Part shown: positions 7,596 through 16,799 of the stretch, one piece after another
How positions within the stretch are numbered: position 1 is the stretch's first letter
How the letters are laid out: every line of letters starts with the position of its first letter
NCBI GenBank assembly: GCA_016716405.1
Contig: JADJWK010000004.1
Location: 744,001 to 808,000, forward strand
DNA from: Candidatus Melainabacteria bacterium
GTDB taxonomy: Bacteria > Cyanobacteriota > Vampirovibrionia > Obscuribacterales > Obscuribacteraceae
Length of the DNA: 64,000 nucleotides
Reading direction: 5' to 3'
Notes under the pieces: model-generated
Seen by the model: the letters and a program-made list of their open reading frames with translations, nothing else
What the model was told of the DNA's origin: nothing
Database searches by the model: none
Program-made: the position numbers and the translations under genes

Positions 7596-9138
7596 CCATG
7601 GCCTCCAGCTGAGCCAGCCTGCTTGCTGCGGGCTTGGACCAGGGATAGTACTTCTTGATCTCTTTGAGGGTCTTGATCGCCCGGGGATAGTCCATGAACT
7701 TCTCGAAGAGCTTGAACTGATACCAGAGGGCCTGCCAGTTGGAAGGATCGTAGAAGAGCGCCTTTTCGAGATACGACTGCATCTCCGGAAACTGATTCAG
7801 CCTGGAAAGATGCAGAGCATAGTCGACATTGACCTGCGGATCGCGAGGAGCGAGCAGCAGGGCTCGATTGAAGTTCTGCTTCGCTTCGATCATCTGGCCG
7901 TTGTCGCTGTAGAGAAGCGACCAGTCCGCCAGTATTCGACCCTCCACCTCGCGATCGCCGGTCTCGACGGCGAGATTGTGCCCTTTCACGAAGAAATCGT
8001 AAGCGGTTTTGCACTGCTCAGGCCTGGCAAGCTCTTTGGCCATCATTCGCCGCATATTGGCAATCCGTCCGTAGAGTTTCGCCTCGTTGACCCGATCCTT
8101 ATGGGTCGTGGCCAAGAGCAGGGCTTTCTGATAAGCAGTCTCGGCCAGGCGAAAATTGCCATGCACCAGAAGCCTGGAATCGCCATCCTGAACAGCAGCC
8201 TCGATTTGCTCTTTGACTGCCACCATGGGATTGGGGGAAAGGATCAGGCGCTGGAACTTATAGTCCACTATAGTAACGAAATTCTGCCAGTAAGGATTGC
8301 CGAGAATGCCGATGCTGGTACTGCGAAAAAATCCTCCCTGCTCCTCGACCAGCTTGCTGTCGGTCCGGGCGGAGCCGCCCGCCTCCTTGCTCTCGAGCAC
8401 ATAAGTGAAGTTGACGTTTTTCATGGACTGCCCGCCCACATCGACCCGGGGGATCACCAGACTGGCGAGCTTCAACCGGCGGCCATCAAGACCGCTGCCT
8501 TCCGTCGTATGGCTCGACTGGCTTCCCAGCTGCGCCATCTGCTTGCGGGCGACAGCGGTGGGCAGGTTGTTGAAAGCCGCGCCGGTGTCGACCAGCATCG
8601 CCAGCTCCACGCCTCCGGCCAGCCTCGCTTTCACCACGGGCGCATTGGGTTGCAGAAATGGAACTATGATGCCGGTCTTCGGTCGCTCGAAAGAATCGGT
8701 ATCGTAAAAGGTGATCGACGGTTTGCCATAGTCGAGCTTGACGACGAACTTGCGGATCAGATTGGTGCCTATGATCCCGGCTATACGCCGGCCGAGCTGG
8801 CGGGACTGACTGTCCAGAGGAACAATGCGGGCATCGAGATCGTTCACGATCAGACTGCCCAGCTCCAGGCGCTTGATCACGGTGCTGTCCACGTTCACGG
8901 CCCCGGAAAGAGCCATCATGTTCTGCTTGCCCTGCTTGGCGAGAAAATGCTCGGCAGCCACACGCCGGTCCACGAGGGTATCGGAAGCGCCGGTGTCGAA
9001 AAGAAAGAGCAGCTCCTCTCCGTTATTGAGGCGTCCCTTGACCAGTATCTCTTTCTGGCTGTACTCGAAATCCACCGTCACCGGACGAACCAGGGTGACT
9101 TTGCCCGGCCGACTGCGGGCGATCGAAGACCGACTCAT
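7564..9138 (-). CDS. Retropepsin-like aspartic protease with TPR tail
   Basis: The 524-residue frame has two retropepsin-type units: LFDTGASDTLVD near residue 47 and LVDTGAAFNNLP near 183. Each is followed by the family's second loop (GIIGTNLIRKFVVKLDY and IGILGNPYWQNFVTIVDY). The C-terminal ~200 residues are TPR-like (AETAYQKALLLA, AKQNFNRALLLAPRDP, YLEKALFYDPSNW). The start ATG lies inside the upstream reading frame (9023-10057), with GAGG 9 bases before it. The two frames overlap by 116 bp and differ by one base, so they may be one gene broken by an indel near 9110. No signal peptide exists in this frame alone, whereas the upstream frame begins with one, supporting a single exported protein. 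Confidence 0.8.
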   Translation of the reverse strand: MSRSSIARSRPGKVTLVRPVTVDFEYSQKEILVKGRLNNGEELLFLFDTGASDTLVDRRVAAEHFLAKQGKQNMMALSGAVNVDSTVIKRLELGSLIVNDLDARIVPLDSQSRQLGRRIAGIIGTNLIRKFVVKLDYGKPSITFYDTDSFERPKTGIIVPFLQPNAPVVKARLAGGVELAMLVDTGAAFNNLPTAVARKQMAQLGSQSSHTTEGSGLDGRRLKLASLVIPRVDVGGQSMKNVNFTYVLESKEAGGSARTDSKLVEEQGGFFRSTSIGILGNPYWQNFVTIVDYKFQRLILSPNPMVAVKEQIEAAVQDGDSRLLVHGNFRLAETAYQKALLLATTHKDRVNEAKLYGRIANMRRMMAKELARPEQCKTAYDFFVKGHNLAVETGDREVEGRILADWSLLYSDNGQMIEAKQNFNRALLLAPRDPQVNVDYALHLSRLNQFPEMQSYLEKALFYDPSNWQALWYQFKLFEKFMDYPRAIKTLKEIKKYYPWSKPAASRLAQLEAMVKASPAPKTR

Positions 9139-10057
9139 CGATTCCGTCCTCGAGGCTGGCGCTGGCTATGATCAACTCCGATGCCTCTTTGTTGTTGATC
9201 AGCTTGGTCTGCCGGTAAGGGAACATGGTCCCCGCCAGAGGACGGTATTCCTCGTACTCCATGGCGATTTTGCGATCGGAGCCGTCGGAGCCTGTTTCGG
9301 TGTCATAGCTCACCCCGACGACCAGAAAATTCCGCTGGTCGATGAAAAGATCTACCTGCCGGCCGCGCTCTTGCTTTTCAGCCATCCGGACCGCGTACAC
9401 CGGCACTCCACGAAAGATCGTGCGACCCTTCAGAGAAAAGCTCCATTCATCGGAGCCCCAGTGTAGTAGAAGTGACGGCTGATATTCGTTGTCGTCGTTG
9501 AGCTGAGCCAGCCTCACCGGATTGAGATCGACCACGGTGTTGCCGGTCGCTCGCCAGCCGGCGAGACCGTTAAAAGCCAGGACCCGCTTGGCCGGTCCGC
9601 CCTGTCCGGCAGCCGGTGCCTCGAGATCGACTCGCCACTTCTTGCCTTTCCTGAACTTCCTGTAGGTGAAAGCACTCTCGGCGGTACCACCGCCGGGCAC
9701 CACTTTCCCGAAGACCGTGGCGCTATCATCGAACTTGCGCAGCGCGTCCTCGCCACCGTAGGCTTTCACCGCCTTGGCAACGACCTCTTCCAGGCGGTCC
9801 TCGTGGCTCGCATCGACTGCCGGATCTTCGCCCGAGGCCGGATCTTCTCCCAGGGAAGAACTGCCCCCTTCGGGCTGATCAATCGCATCATAGCGGTCTG
9901 CACCATTTTCGGTATCATCTACCTTCGCCTCGCCGGCAGCTTTGTCCTGAGCGGCAACAACCAGCCCCGGACCGAAGCCGGGTACGACTCCGCTCAGATG
10001 CAGAAATGAGACCGCGAGCACGGCTGTCCGCAGGCGGCGATCTGAAGATAAGGTCAA
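9023..10057 (-). CDS. Exported LolA/outer-membrane-lipoprotein-sorting-like domain protein; probable N-terminal half of a split gene
   Basis: Proposed start is TTG at 10057, overlapping the kdsA stop (TTGA), with GGGAG just upstream. It gives a signal peptide beginning TLSSDRRLRTAVLAVSFLHL. A longer frame to 10246 would run 193 bp into kdsA and is rejected. After an acidic low-complexity linker comes a domain starting VVAKAVKAYGGEDALRKFDD and continuing through VLAFNGLAGWRATG, FRGVPVYAVRM and EEYRPLAGTMFPYR, resembling the LolA-like beta domains found fused to aspartic proteases. The fold-like sequence ends at GIDESVFDRP. The remaining ~30 residues are Gly/Ser/Gln-rich and overlap the protease frame, as expected for out-of-frame readthrough. 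Confidence 0.7.
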   Translation of the reverse strand: MTLSSDRRLRTAVLAVSFLHLSGVVPGFGPGLVVAAQDKAAGEAKVDDTENGADRYDAIDQPEGGSSSLGEDPASGEDPAVDASHEDRLEEVVAKAVKAYGGEDALRKFDDSATVFGKVVPGGGTAESAFTYRKFRKGKKWRVDLEAPAAGQGGPAKRVLAFNGLAGWRATGNTVVDLNPVRLAQLNDDNEYQPSLLLHWGSDEWSFSLKGRTIFRGVPVYAVRMAEKQERGRQVDLFIDQRNFLVVGVSYDTETGSDGSDRKIAMEYEEYRPLAGTMFPYRQTKLINNKEASELIIASASLEDGIDESVFDRPQSAGQSHPGSSGDGGFRVQPERDTGQGTPQ

Positions 10058-10920
10058 GATCTCCCGGCCAGGCTCTGGGGCTGGCCTTTGCCGGTCAAAG
10101 AAAGTTCGGGCAAAGTCGAGACGAGTTGATGAACCTTCAGGATCTGGTCGATCAATTGCTCGACCTGGTGGAGACTCACCTGGTTCGGACCATCGCTTCT
10201 GGCGTGCTCGGGATCCGGGTGGACTTCCATGAATACGCCATCGCAACCGGCCGCCATAGCGGCTCTCACCAGATGAGGCACGAACTGCCGCTGCCCGCTC
10301 GAGACATCGCCGCCCCCGCCGGGAAGCTGAACCGAATGAGTCGCGTCGAAAATCACCGGATAGCCGGTCTCTCTCATGATCGGCAGAGCACGCATATCGA
10401 CAACCAGGTTGTTGTAACCGAATGTAGTGCCGCGCTCGGTAAGCATGACATTCTTGTTGCCGGAATCGACGACCTTTTTGACGGCATTTCTCATGTCGCC
10501 GGGGGCGACGAACTGCCCTTTCTTTATATTGACTGCCCTGCCCGTGCGAGCCGCAGCCACCAGCAAGTCAGTCTGCCTGCAAAGGAAAGCCGGTATCTGG
10601 AGGACATCCAGGACCGCGGCGGCGGGCGAGCACTGGCCAGCCTCGTGAACATCGCTCAAAACCGGAACCGACAGCTCTCTCTTTATGTCGGCAAGCATGG
10701 CGATGCCCTTTTCGAGACCGACGCCCCGAAAAGAATCGACGGATGTACGATTGGCTTTATCGAACGACGACTTGAAAACCAGGGAGAAACCCAGTTTCGC
10801 AGACAGGTCCTTGAGAGCGCGGGCGGTGTTGTATGTTATATCCCAGTCCTCGATCACGCAGGGACCGGCGATGATCAAAAGGGGATGACCCTGTCCGACC
10901 GCGATTTCTCCAATCTCCAT
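10054..10920 (-). CDS. kdsA: 3-deoxy-8-phosphooctulonate synthase (KDO-8-P synthase)
   Basis: KdsA condenses arabinose-5-phosphate and phosphoenolpyruvate to KDO-8-phosphate for the lipopolysaccharide inner core. Family segments are plain: IAGPCVIE, KSSFDKANRTS, IPAFLCRQTDLL, GTTFGYNNLVVDM, FDATHSVQ and EVHPDPE. The ATG at 10920 is preceded by GGAGG with a 7-base spacer, so it is chosen over an upstream ATG at 10947. The resulting length (288 residues) fits the family. The Cys in the AGPC motif is compatible with the metal-dependent class, but I have not aligned it. Its presence argues for an outer membrane with LPS. It is the first gene of a minus-strand run that continues into the aspartic protease genes. 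Confidence 0.96.
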   Translation of the reverse strand: MEIGEIAVGQGHPLLIIAGPCVIEDWDITYNTARALKDLSAKLGFSLVFKSSFDKANRTSVDSFRGVGLEKGIAMLADIKRELSVPVLSDVHEAGQCSPAAAVLDVLQIPAFLCRQTDLLVAAARTGRAVNIKKGQFVAPGDMRNAVKKVVDSGNKNVMLTERGTTFGYNNLVVDMRALPIMRETGYPVIFDATHSVQLPGGGGDVSSGQRQFVPHLVRAAMAAGCDGVFMEVHPDPEHARSDGPNQVSLHQVEQLIDQILKVHQLVSTLPELSLTGKGQPQSLAGRS

Positions 10921-10971
10921 TAGAAAACCTCCGTTAGATGAACACATTGTATTACCTGCGCCCGAACAAAA

Positions 10972-11289
10972 ATGATAACGATTGAAGAATTGGAATCGGT
11001 TCTACTTGACTGTCGAGACGGAGTAAGCCTCAGCGTCCAGGTGAAACCGGGGGCGGCCAGGTCCCGCCTGCGCGGGGTGAGCCAGGGCAGACTGCTCATA
11101 GACATCCGCCAGAAAGCCCTGGAGGGCGAGGCCAACGAGGCACTGATCGCCTTTATCGCCAACCTGCTCGGCAAGGGTAGAGGCAGCGTTACTCTCACCC
11201 GGGGCGCACGCTCGCGCATGAAGACATTGCATCTGCTCGTGAGCAGGCAGGAAGCCCTCCTGGCTCTGGCTGGCGCCGACGGGAAATAA
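10972..11289 (+). CDS. DUF167 / YggU-family protein
   Basis: The 105-residue protein matches the YggU/DUF167 family: VSLSVQVKPGAARSRL, then LLIDIRQKALEGEANEALIAFIANLLG, then VTLTRGARSRMKTL. These small alpha/beta proteins are widespread and of unknown function. It is divergent from kdsA with about 50 bp between starts. No strong ribosome site precedes the ATG. Confidence 0.88.
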   Translation: MITIEELESVLLDCRDGVSLSVQVKPGAARSRLRGVSQGRLLIDIRQKALEGEANEALIAFIANLLGKGRGSVTLTRGARSRMKTLHLLVSRQEALLALAGADGK

Positions 11290-11308
11290 GAGGTGACGAG
11301 AGCGGGTC

Positions 11309-11659
11309 TCAGCGGCTTCCGATATGCTTGACGAGCCGATAGACCGTATGACCGGAGCGCTGCGAAACCGGCATCACCAGACCCTGCTTGATTGCCTCCG
11401 CCAGCATCGGCCTGAGGGTGCGAATTCTTTTCAGCTTCCTGGTACCGCCTGCCATCTCCGGAAGGGTCATTCCCAGCGGATTCTTCTCCAGTAGCTTGAT
11501 GACTTTGTTGTCGGATCCCGGCTCGGCTTCCGCCTTCCTGGCGGTTTTCTTCCTGACCATGCCCTGCATCTCGGCAGCCTCTTCCGCTGCTGTCAGCTTT
11601 TTTTCCTGTTCGTTTTCTTCGGGCATTTCAGTACCGGAAAGTGCATGGAGAACAAGCAT
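11309..11659 (-). CDS. Hypothetical protein with winged-helix-like C-terminus
   Basis: The 116-residue protein has a charged, low-complexity N-terminal third. Its C-terminal ~65 residues (KVIKLLEKNPLGMTLPEMA... LRPMLAEAIKQGLVMPVSQ... VYRLV) are reminiscent of a small winged helix. It could be a DNA-binding or structural protein. An internal ATG at residue 12 (11626) is an alternative start. It converges with the DUF167 gene, 19 bp away. No family is recognised. Confidence 0.6.
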   Translation of the reverse strand: MLVLHALSGTEMPEENEQEKKLTAAEEAAEMQGMVRKKTARKAEAEPGSDNKVIKLLEKNPLGMTLPEMAGGTRKLKRIRTLRPMLAEAIKQGLVMPVSQRSGHTVYRLVKHIGSR

Positions 11660-11820
11660 ACCCTATCGCCGTTCAATCTCAAGAATAGTTACGGATGTGC
11701 CCAGCAGTCCTTTTAATAGGGACTGGTAATTGCTATATTCCCATGCGTCAGAAGCTGGTCGCAGCCTCTGATCCCTCCTAAGCGTCCCAGTCCCCGTGAA
11801 CTCACTCTAGAGGTCAGTAC

Positions 11821-13482
11821 GTGAGCGTCGGTTCATTCGTTTTCATGCTCCACAGCCACCTTCCTTACTACCGGAAAGCCGGGATGTGGCCCTTCGGTGA
11901 AGAGAGCGTCTACGAATGTATGGCAGAGACCTACCTGCCCCTCTTGAATATGGTCGCCAACCTGTATGAAGAGGGGATTAACGCCAACCTGACAATCGGT
12001 ATCACACCGGTGCTTGCCGAACAGCTCGGCGACGAGCACATGAAAGCCGGCTTCGAGGAATACGTCGCGAAGCGCATCCAGGTTTCCAGAGCAGACGAAG
12101 AGCGTTTCGCCCCGCGAGGCAAGTCGCCCAACCCCGAATACCTTCAGCTCGCGAGGTTCTACCGCCACTGGTTCGAGCGTGTTCTCGCAGACTTCCAGAA
12201 CCGCTGGGGACGGGACATGATCGGTGGCTTCCGGAAATATCAGGACCTCGGCGCCATCGAGATAACGACCTCGGCAGCCACCCACTGCTTCTCGCCGCTG
12301 ATCACCCGAGACGAAAGCCTCTACGCTCAATTCAAGACCGGCGTGGAAAACTACAAGAAACATTTCGGTCAGGCGCCAAGAGGGGTGTGGCTTCCCGAGT
12401 GCGCCTATCGCCCCGAAGAAGAAGGACGCCCCGGAATCGGTCACTGGCTTCATGAGGTTGGTCTCCAGTACTTTTTCACCGAGAGCTTCGTTATCAAAGG
12501 CGGGCAGACCTCCGAGCTTCGCCGGGTATTCGGCCCCTACGGATCCATCGAGTATGTGCCGGCGCCTCCGCGGCCCGAGACCGGATACGACACCTACGAG
12601 GCTTTCTGGCTCAAGGAGTATCCGGTAGCTGTCATGGGCAGACATGAAGAAGCCGGATACCAGGTCTGGTCTGCCGACCACGGCTATCCCGGCGACGGCA
12701 ACTACCGCGAATTCCACAAGAAAGACGATGTCTCGGGTCTGCACTACTGGAAGCTCACTTCCAAGAGCACCAACCTGGCAGACAAGCAGCTCTACAACCC
12801 GGAATCGGCCATGAGCCGCGTCAACGAGAATTCGGATCACTATGTGGGGCTCATTCAGAAATGCCTGCACGAGCATCTCAAAAAGACCGGGCAGACCGGA
12901 CTGGTGATGGTGAGCTTCGACACCGAGCTGTTCGGTCACTGGTGGTTCGAAGGAATCACCTTTATCGAGCAAGTCATTCGCAAGATGCAGAAGTACACCA
13001 AGGTGGATCTCAAGACGGCCAGCGCTTACCTGGCGGACAATCCTCCCGCCCACGCCATCGAGCTGCCCCCCTCTTCCTGGGGCTCCGGCGGACACTGGCA
13101 GGTCTGGCTCAATAACGACACGGAATGGATGTGGACCGCCATCGAGGAATGCGAGAAGAAGATGTCCGCCCTGGTCGAGAAGTACGGCGAAGAGAAGGAC
13201 GAGCTCAAGACGAGAGCCCTCAAGCAAGCCGCCCGGGAACTGCTCCTGGTGGAGAGCTCGGACTGGCCCTTCCTGGTCACCACCGGACAGGCCAAGCAAT
13301 ACGCCATCGAGCGTTTCAAAGAGCACCACGAGCGCTTCGACAAGCTCTACGAGATGCTCTGGGACAATCGCATAGATAAGGACAAGCTCGGCGAGATCGA
13401 GTCCATCGACAATTGTTTCGCCGAAATAGCCTCGAACAACTTCACCTTGCCTTCCAGTAGCGTCGCAGCCCGTTCCAGCTGA
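11821..13482 (+). CDS. 1,4-alpha-glucan branching enzyme, GH57 family
   Basis: The 553-residue protein starts at GTG and has the GH57 hallmarks: FMLHSHLPYYR at the N-terminus, the nucleophile segment GVWLPECAYRP (Glu about 193) and the acid segment VSFDTELFGHWWFEG (Asp about 367). GH57 branching enzymes form alpha-1,6 branches in glycogen and are common in Cyanobacteria and thermophiles. The C-terminal helical region containing SSDWPFLVTTGQA is typical of this subfamily. It lies 18 bp upstream of pyruvate kinase in the same direction, so the two are probably co-transcribed. That would link storage-glucan metabolism with glycolysis. Confidence 0.92.
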   Translation: MSVGSFVFMLHSHLPYYRKAGMWPFGEESVYECMAETYLPLLNMVANLYEEGINANLTIGITPVLAEQLGDEHMKAGFEEYVAKRIQVSRADEERFAPRGKSPNPEYLQLARFYRHWFERVLADFQNRWGRDMIGGFRKYQDLGAIEITTSAATHCFSPLITRDESLYAQFKTGVENYKKHFGQAPRGVWLPECAYRPEEEGRPGIGHWLHEVGLQYFFTESFVIKGGQTSELRRVFGPYGSIEYVPAPPRPETGYDTYEAFWLKEYPVAVMGRHEEAGYQVWSADHGYPGDGNYREFHKKDDVSGLHYWKLTSKSTNLADKQLYNPESAMSRVNENSDHYVGLIQKCLHEHLKKTGQTGLVMVSFDTELFGHWWFEGITFIEQVIRKMQKYTKVDLKTASAYLADNPPAHAIELPPSSWGSGGHWQVWLNNDTEWMWTAIEECEKKMSALVEKYGEEKDELKTRALKQAARELLLVESSDWPFLVTTGQAKQYAIERFKEHHERFDKLYEMLWDNRIDKDKLGEIESIDNCFAEIASNNFTLPSSSVAARSS

Positions 13483-13500
13483 TAGGGAAAAGCACAACCG

Positions 13501-14943
<1,443 letters not shown>

Positions 14944-14964
14944 GCCGCATAGACAATCTCCGAC

Positions 14965-15615
14965 TCAGGCCTCGACCCCGGAATGCACGATATAACCGCA
15001 GACCGGGTCGTTCTGGAGCATATACTTTTCCCGGGTGACTTTCACCCCGAGCAAGCTCGACATCAGCTGCGGCTCCAGGGCGCAGACCTGGCGGTACTGA
15101 TTGGCGACATCATGCAGGGCGCAGTGCCTCTGGAAAATAAAGAAATTGCCGTCCGGCAACTCTTTCCACTCGGTCATATAGCCGTCCTCGGAAAAAATCC
15201 GGGATACTTCTTTGACTCTCTCTTTGAGGTCCTTGTCCTTGACTCGCTCCAGAAGGCTGACCGACCGCTTCTGATTGCGAGCCTCGAGAATCTTCATCAC
15301 TCCCTTGTGCCCCTGCTGCTCGAATACGGCATCGAGAAGGTCCATGGCCAGATTCTGGAATCCCGACGGGAAAAGGGATTCGGCCTTCTCGCTCAGCTTG
15401 TAGCGATAGCTCGGTCGCCCTCTCGATTGCCGGACGATCCGCGATTCGATCAGCCCATCGGAGGTAAGCGCCGTCAGATGACGCCTGACAGCCATGGCCG
15501 TGATTCCCAGCACTTCGCAAAGCTCGCTGACACCCATTTCCCCCTGCTTCTTCAGATAGAGCAGAATCGCATCCTGAGTGCTGTCGGGCTTTTCGTCGAG
15601 CTGGTGTGTAATCAT
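14965..15615 (-). CDS. sufR: SufR-type iron-sulfur transcriptional repressor
   Basis: The 216-residue protein has an N-terminal winged helix (GVSELCEVLGITAMAVRRHLTALTSDGLIESR, then SRGRPSYRYKLSEKA) typical of SufR/DeoR-like regulators. Its C-terminus carries Cys residues at about 165, 178 and 206, with spacings of 12 and 27 residues. SufR senses a Fe-S cluster and represses suf operons in Cyanobacteria and Actinobacteria. The cyanobacterial four-Cys motif, as I recall it, has one more Cys between the last two; it is absent here. The gene is divergent from sufC, and the intergenic region holds a perfect inverted repeat that is a likely target. Confidence 0.88.
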   Translation of the reverse strand: MITHQLDEKPDSTQDAILLYLKKQGEMGVSELCEVLGITAMAVRRHLTALTSDGLIESRIVRQSRGRPSYRYKLSEKAESLFPSGFQNLAMDLLDAVFEQQGHKGVMKILEARNQKRSVSLLERVKDKDLKERVKEVSRIFSEDGYMTEWKELPDGNFFIFQRHCALHDVANQYRQVCALEPQLMSSLLGVKVTREKYMLQNDPVCGYIVHSGVEA

Positions 15616-15852
15616 TCGTAACAGACCGCCGTCCGGTGGAGGAAATAGTTCTAATTAAGGACTTCCGGGGCTTATCGAGGGAAAGCGCCATTCCTGGCGG
15701 ATTGAGCTCGATCGAGAAGAGGTGCCTCGAGCGATTTCGAAATCGGTCTCGAAGGGCGAAACCCGCTGCTCCTTACTATTGTACGGTATCGCTGAGCTAT
15801 CGCGCTTCTCGAAAGCCTCACAGGCTCCTTACGGAATAGATCATAAACCATG

Positions 15853-15881
15853 CTGACTCTTTTCCATAATTTTGATACTAT
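15853..15881 (+). promoter_or_regulatory. Predicted sigma-70-type promoter of the suf operon
   Basis: A -35 element CTGACT (15853-15858) and a -10 element TACTAT (15876-15881) are separated by 17 bp, with an upstream TGA extension of the -10. Transcription would begin near 15888, placing the inverted repeat at 15901-15917 just downstream, where a bound repressor would block initiation or clearance. Confidence 0.5.
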
Positions 15882-15900
15882 TAAGTCTATAAAAGCCATG

Positions 15901-15917
15901 TAGTCAAAGGTTGACTA
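15901..15917. promoter_or_regulatory. Perfect inverted repeat, probable SufR operator
   Basis: TAGTCAA (15901-15907), spacer AGG, TTGACTA (15911-15917): 7-bp arms with perfect symmetry. It lies 89 bp upstream of the sufC ATG and just after the predicted promoter, and is divergent from a SufR homologue. Known cyanobacterial SufR sites are also inverted repeats (CAAC-N6-GTTG), but this one differs in sequence and spacing. Assignment is by position and symmetry. Confidence 0.65.
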
Positions 15918-16005
15918 TTCTTAAGGTAGTTCCCAAGAGATTACATAAGAGAAAAAAGCTAGGATCCGGTTCTGGATCGTTATATACAGCGGAAAAGGCA
16001 ATCAA

Positions 16006-16773
16006 ATGAGCGCAAAAGAGCAACCCCTCCTCCAGATCGAAAACCTCCATGTGGCAGTCGAGGGCAAAGAAATCCTCAAAGGAGTCGACCTGACCATCAG
16101 GACAGGCGAGACCCACGCACTGATGGGACGCAACGGCTCCGGCAAGTCCACCCTGTCCTACACCCTCATGGGTCACCCCAAATACGAAGTGACCGGCGGG
16201 CGGATCCTCTATAAAGGCGAGAGCATCGCCGAGATGCCCACCGACGAGCGGGCGCGCAAAGGCTTGCTGCTGGCTTTCCAGTATCCGGTCGCGATTCCCG
16301 GGGTCTCGGTCTCGAACTTCCTGAGAGCCTCGGTAAAGGCAACCCGGGGCGAGGACGTGCCGGTCAAGGAATTCCGCAAAGAGCTCAAAGAGGTAATGGG
16401 CAGGCTCGGGGTGCCCGGCGATTTCCTCTCGCGCTATGTCAATGACGGCTTCTCCGGCGGTGAGAAGAAACGACTGGAGATCATGCAGCTCTCCATGCTC
16501 AAGCCCTCGCTGGCAGTCCTGGATGAGACCGACTCAGGGCTCGACATCGACGCACTGAAAACGGTGTCAGAGGGTGTCAACGCACTGGTATCGCCTGAGT
16601 CGGCTATATTGCTTATAACCCACTACCAGCGCATCCTGAACTATGTGAAACCCGACCATGTGCACGTGTTTCAGGATGGTCGCATAGTGGCATCCGGCGG
16701 CGCCGAGATGTCGGCCAAGCTCGAAGAGCACGGATACGATTGGGTCACCCAGGAACTGGCCACCGCCAAGTAG
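16006..16773 (+). CDS. sufC: Fe-S cluster assembly ATPase SufC
   Basis: The 255-residue protein is an ABC-type ATPase of the SUF complex. It has Walker A GRNGSGKST, the signature FSGGEKKRLEIM and Walker B LAVLDETDSGLDIDAL. SufC powers conformational change of the SufB-SufD scaffold during Fe-S assembly in the cytoplasm. It is the first gene of the operon. AAGG lies 7 bases before the ATG. Confidence 0.97.
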   Translation: MSAKEQPLLQIENLHVAVEGKEILKGVDLTIRTGETHALMGRNGSGKSTLSYTLMGHPKYEVTGGRILYKGESIAEMPTDERARKGLLLAFQYPVAIPGVSVSNFLRASVKATRGEDVPVKEFRKELKEVMGRLGVPGDFLSRYVNDGFSGGEKKRLEIMQLSMLKPSLAVLDETDSGLDIDALKTVSEGVNALVSPESAILLITHYQRILNYVKPDHVHVFQDGRIVASGGAEMSAKLEEHGYDWVTQELATAK

Positions 16774-16799
16774 ACTACACGGGAATCAAGGAGCAAGAG

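Larger units (their letters stand above)
15616..16005. promoter_or_regulatory. sufR-sufC divergent control region
   Basis: This 390-bp gap contains no gene. It holds two perfect palindromes near sufR (CTCGATCGAG at 15707-15716 and CGATTTCGAAATCG at 15732-15745), a sigma-70-like promoter toward sufC, and a 17-bp inverted repeat nearer sufC. The sequence becomes AT-rich from about 15840. Its size and symmetry suggest regulation of both directions by SufR. Confidence 0.7.

Noticed and set aside
7810..9171. 453-codon plus-strand frame
   Set aside because: It is antisense to the aspartic protease gene.
10058..10246. N-terminal extension of the LolA-like protein frame into kdsA
   Set aside because: It would overlap kdsA by 193 bp. 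TTG 10057, overlapping the kdsA stop, gives a normal signal peptide.
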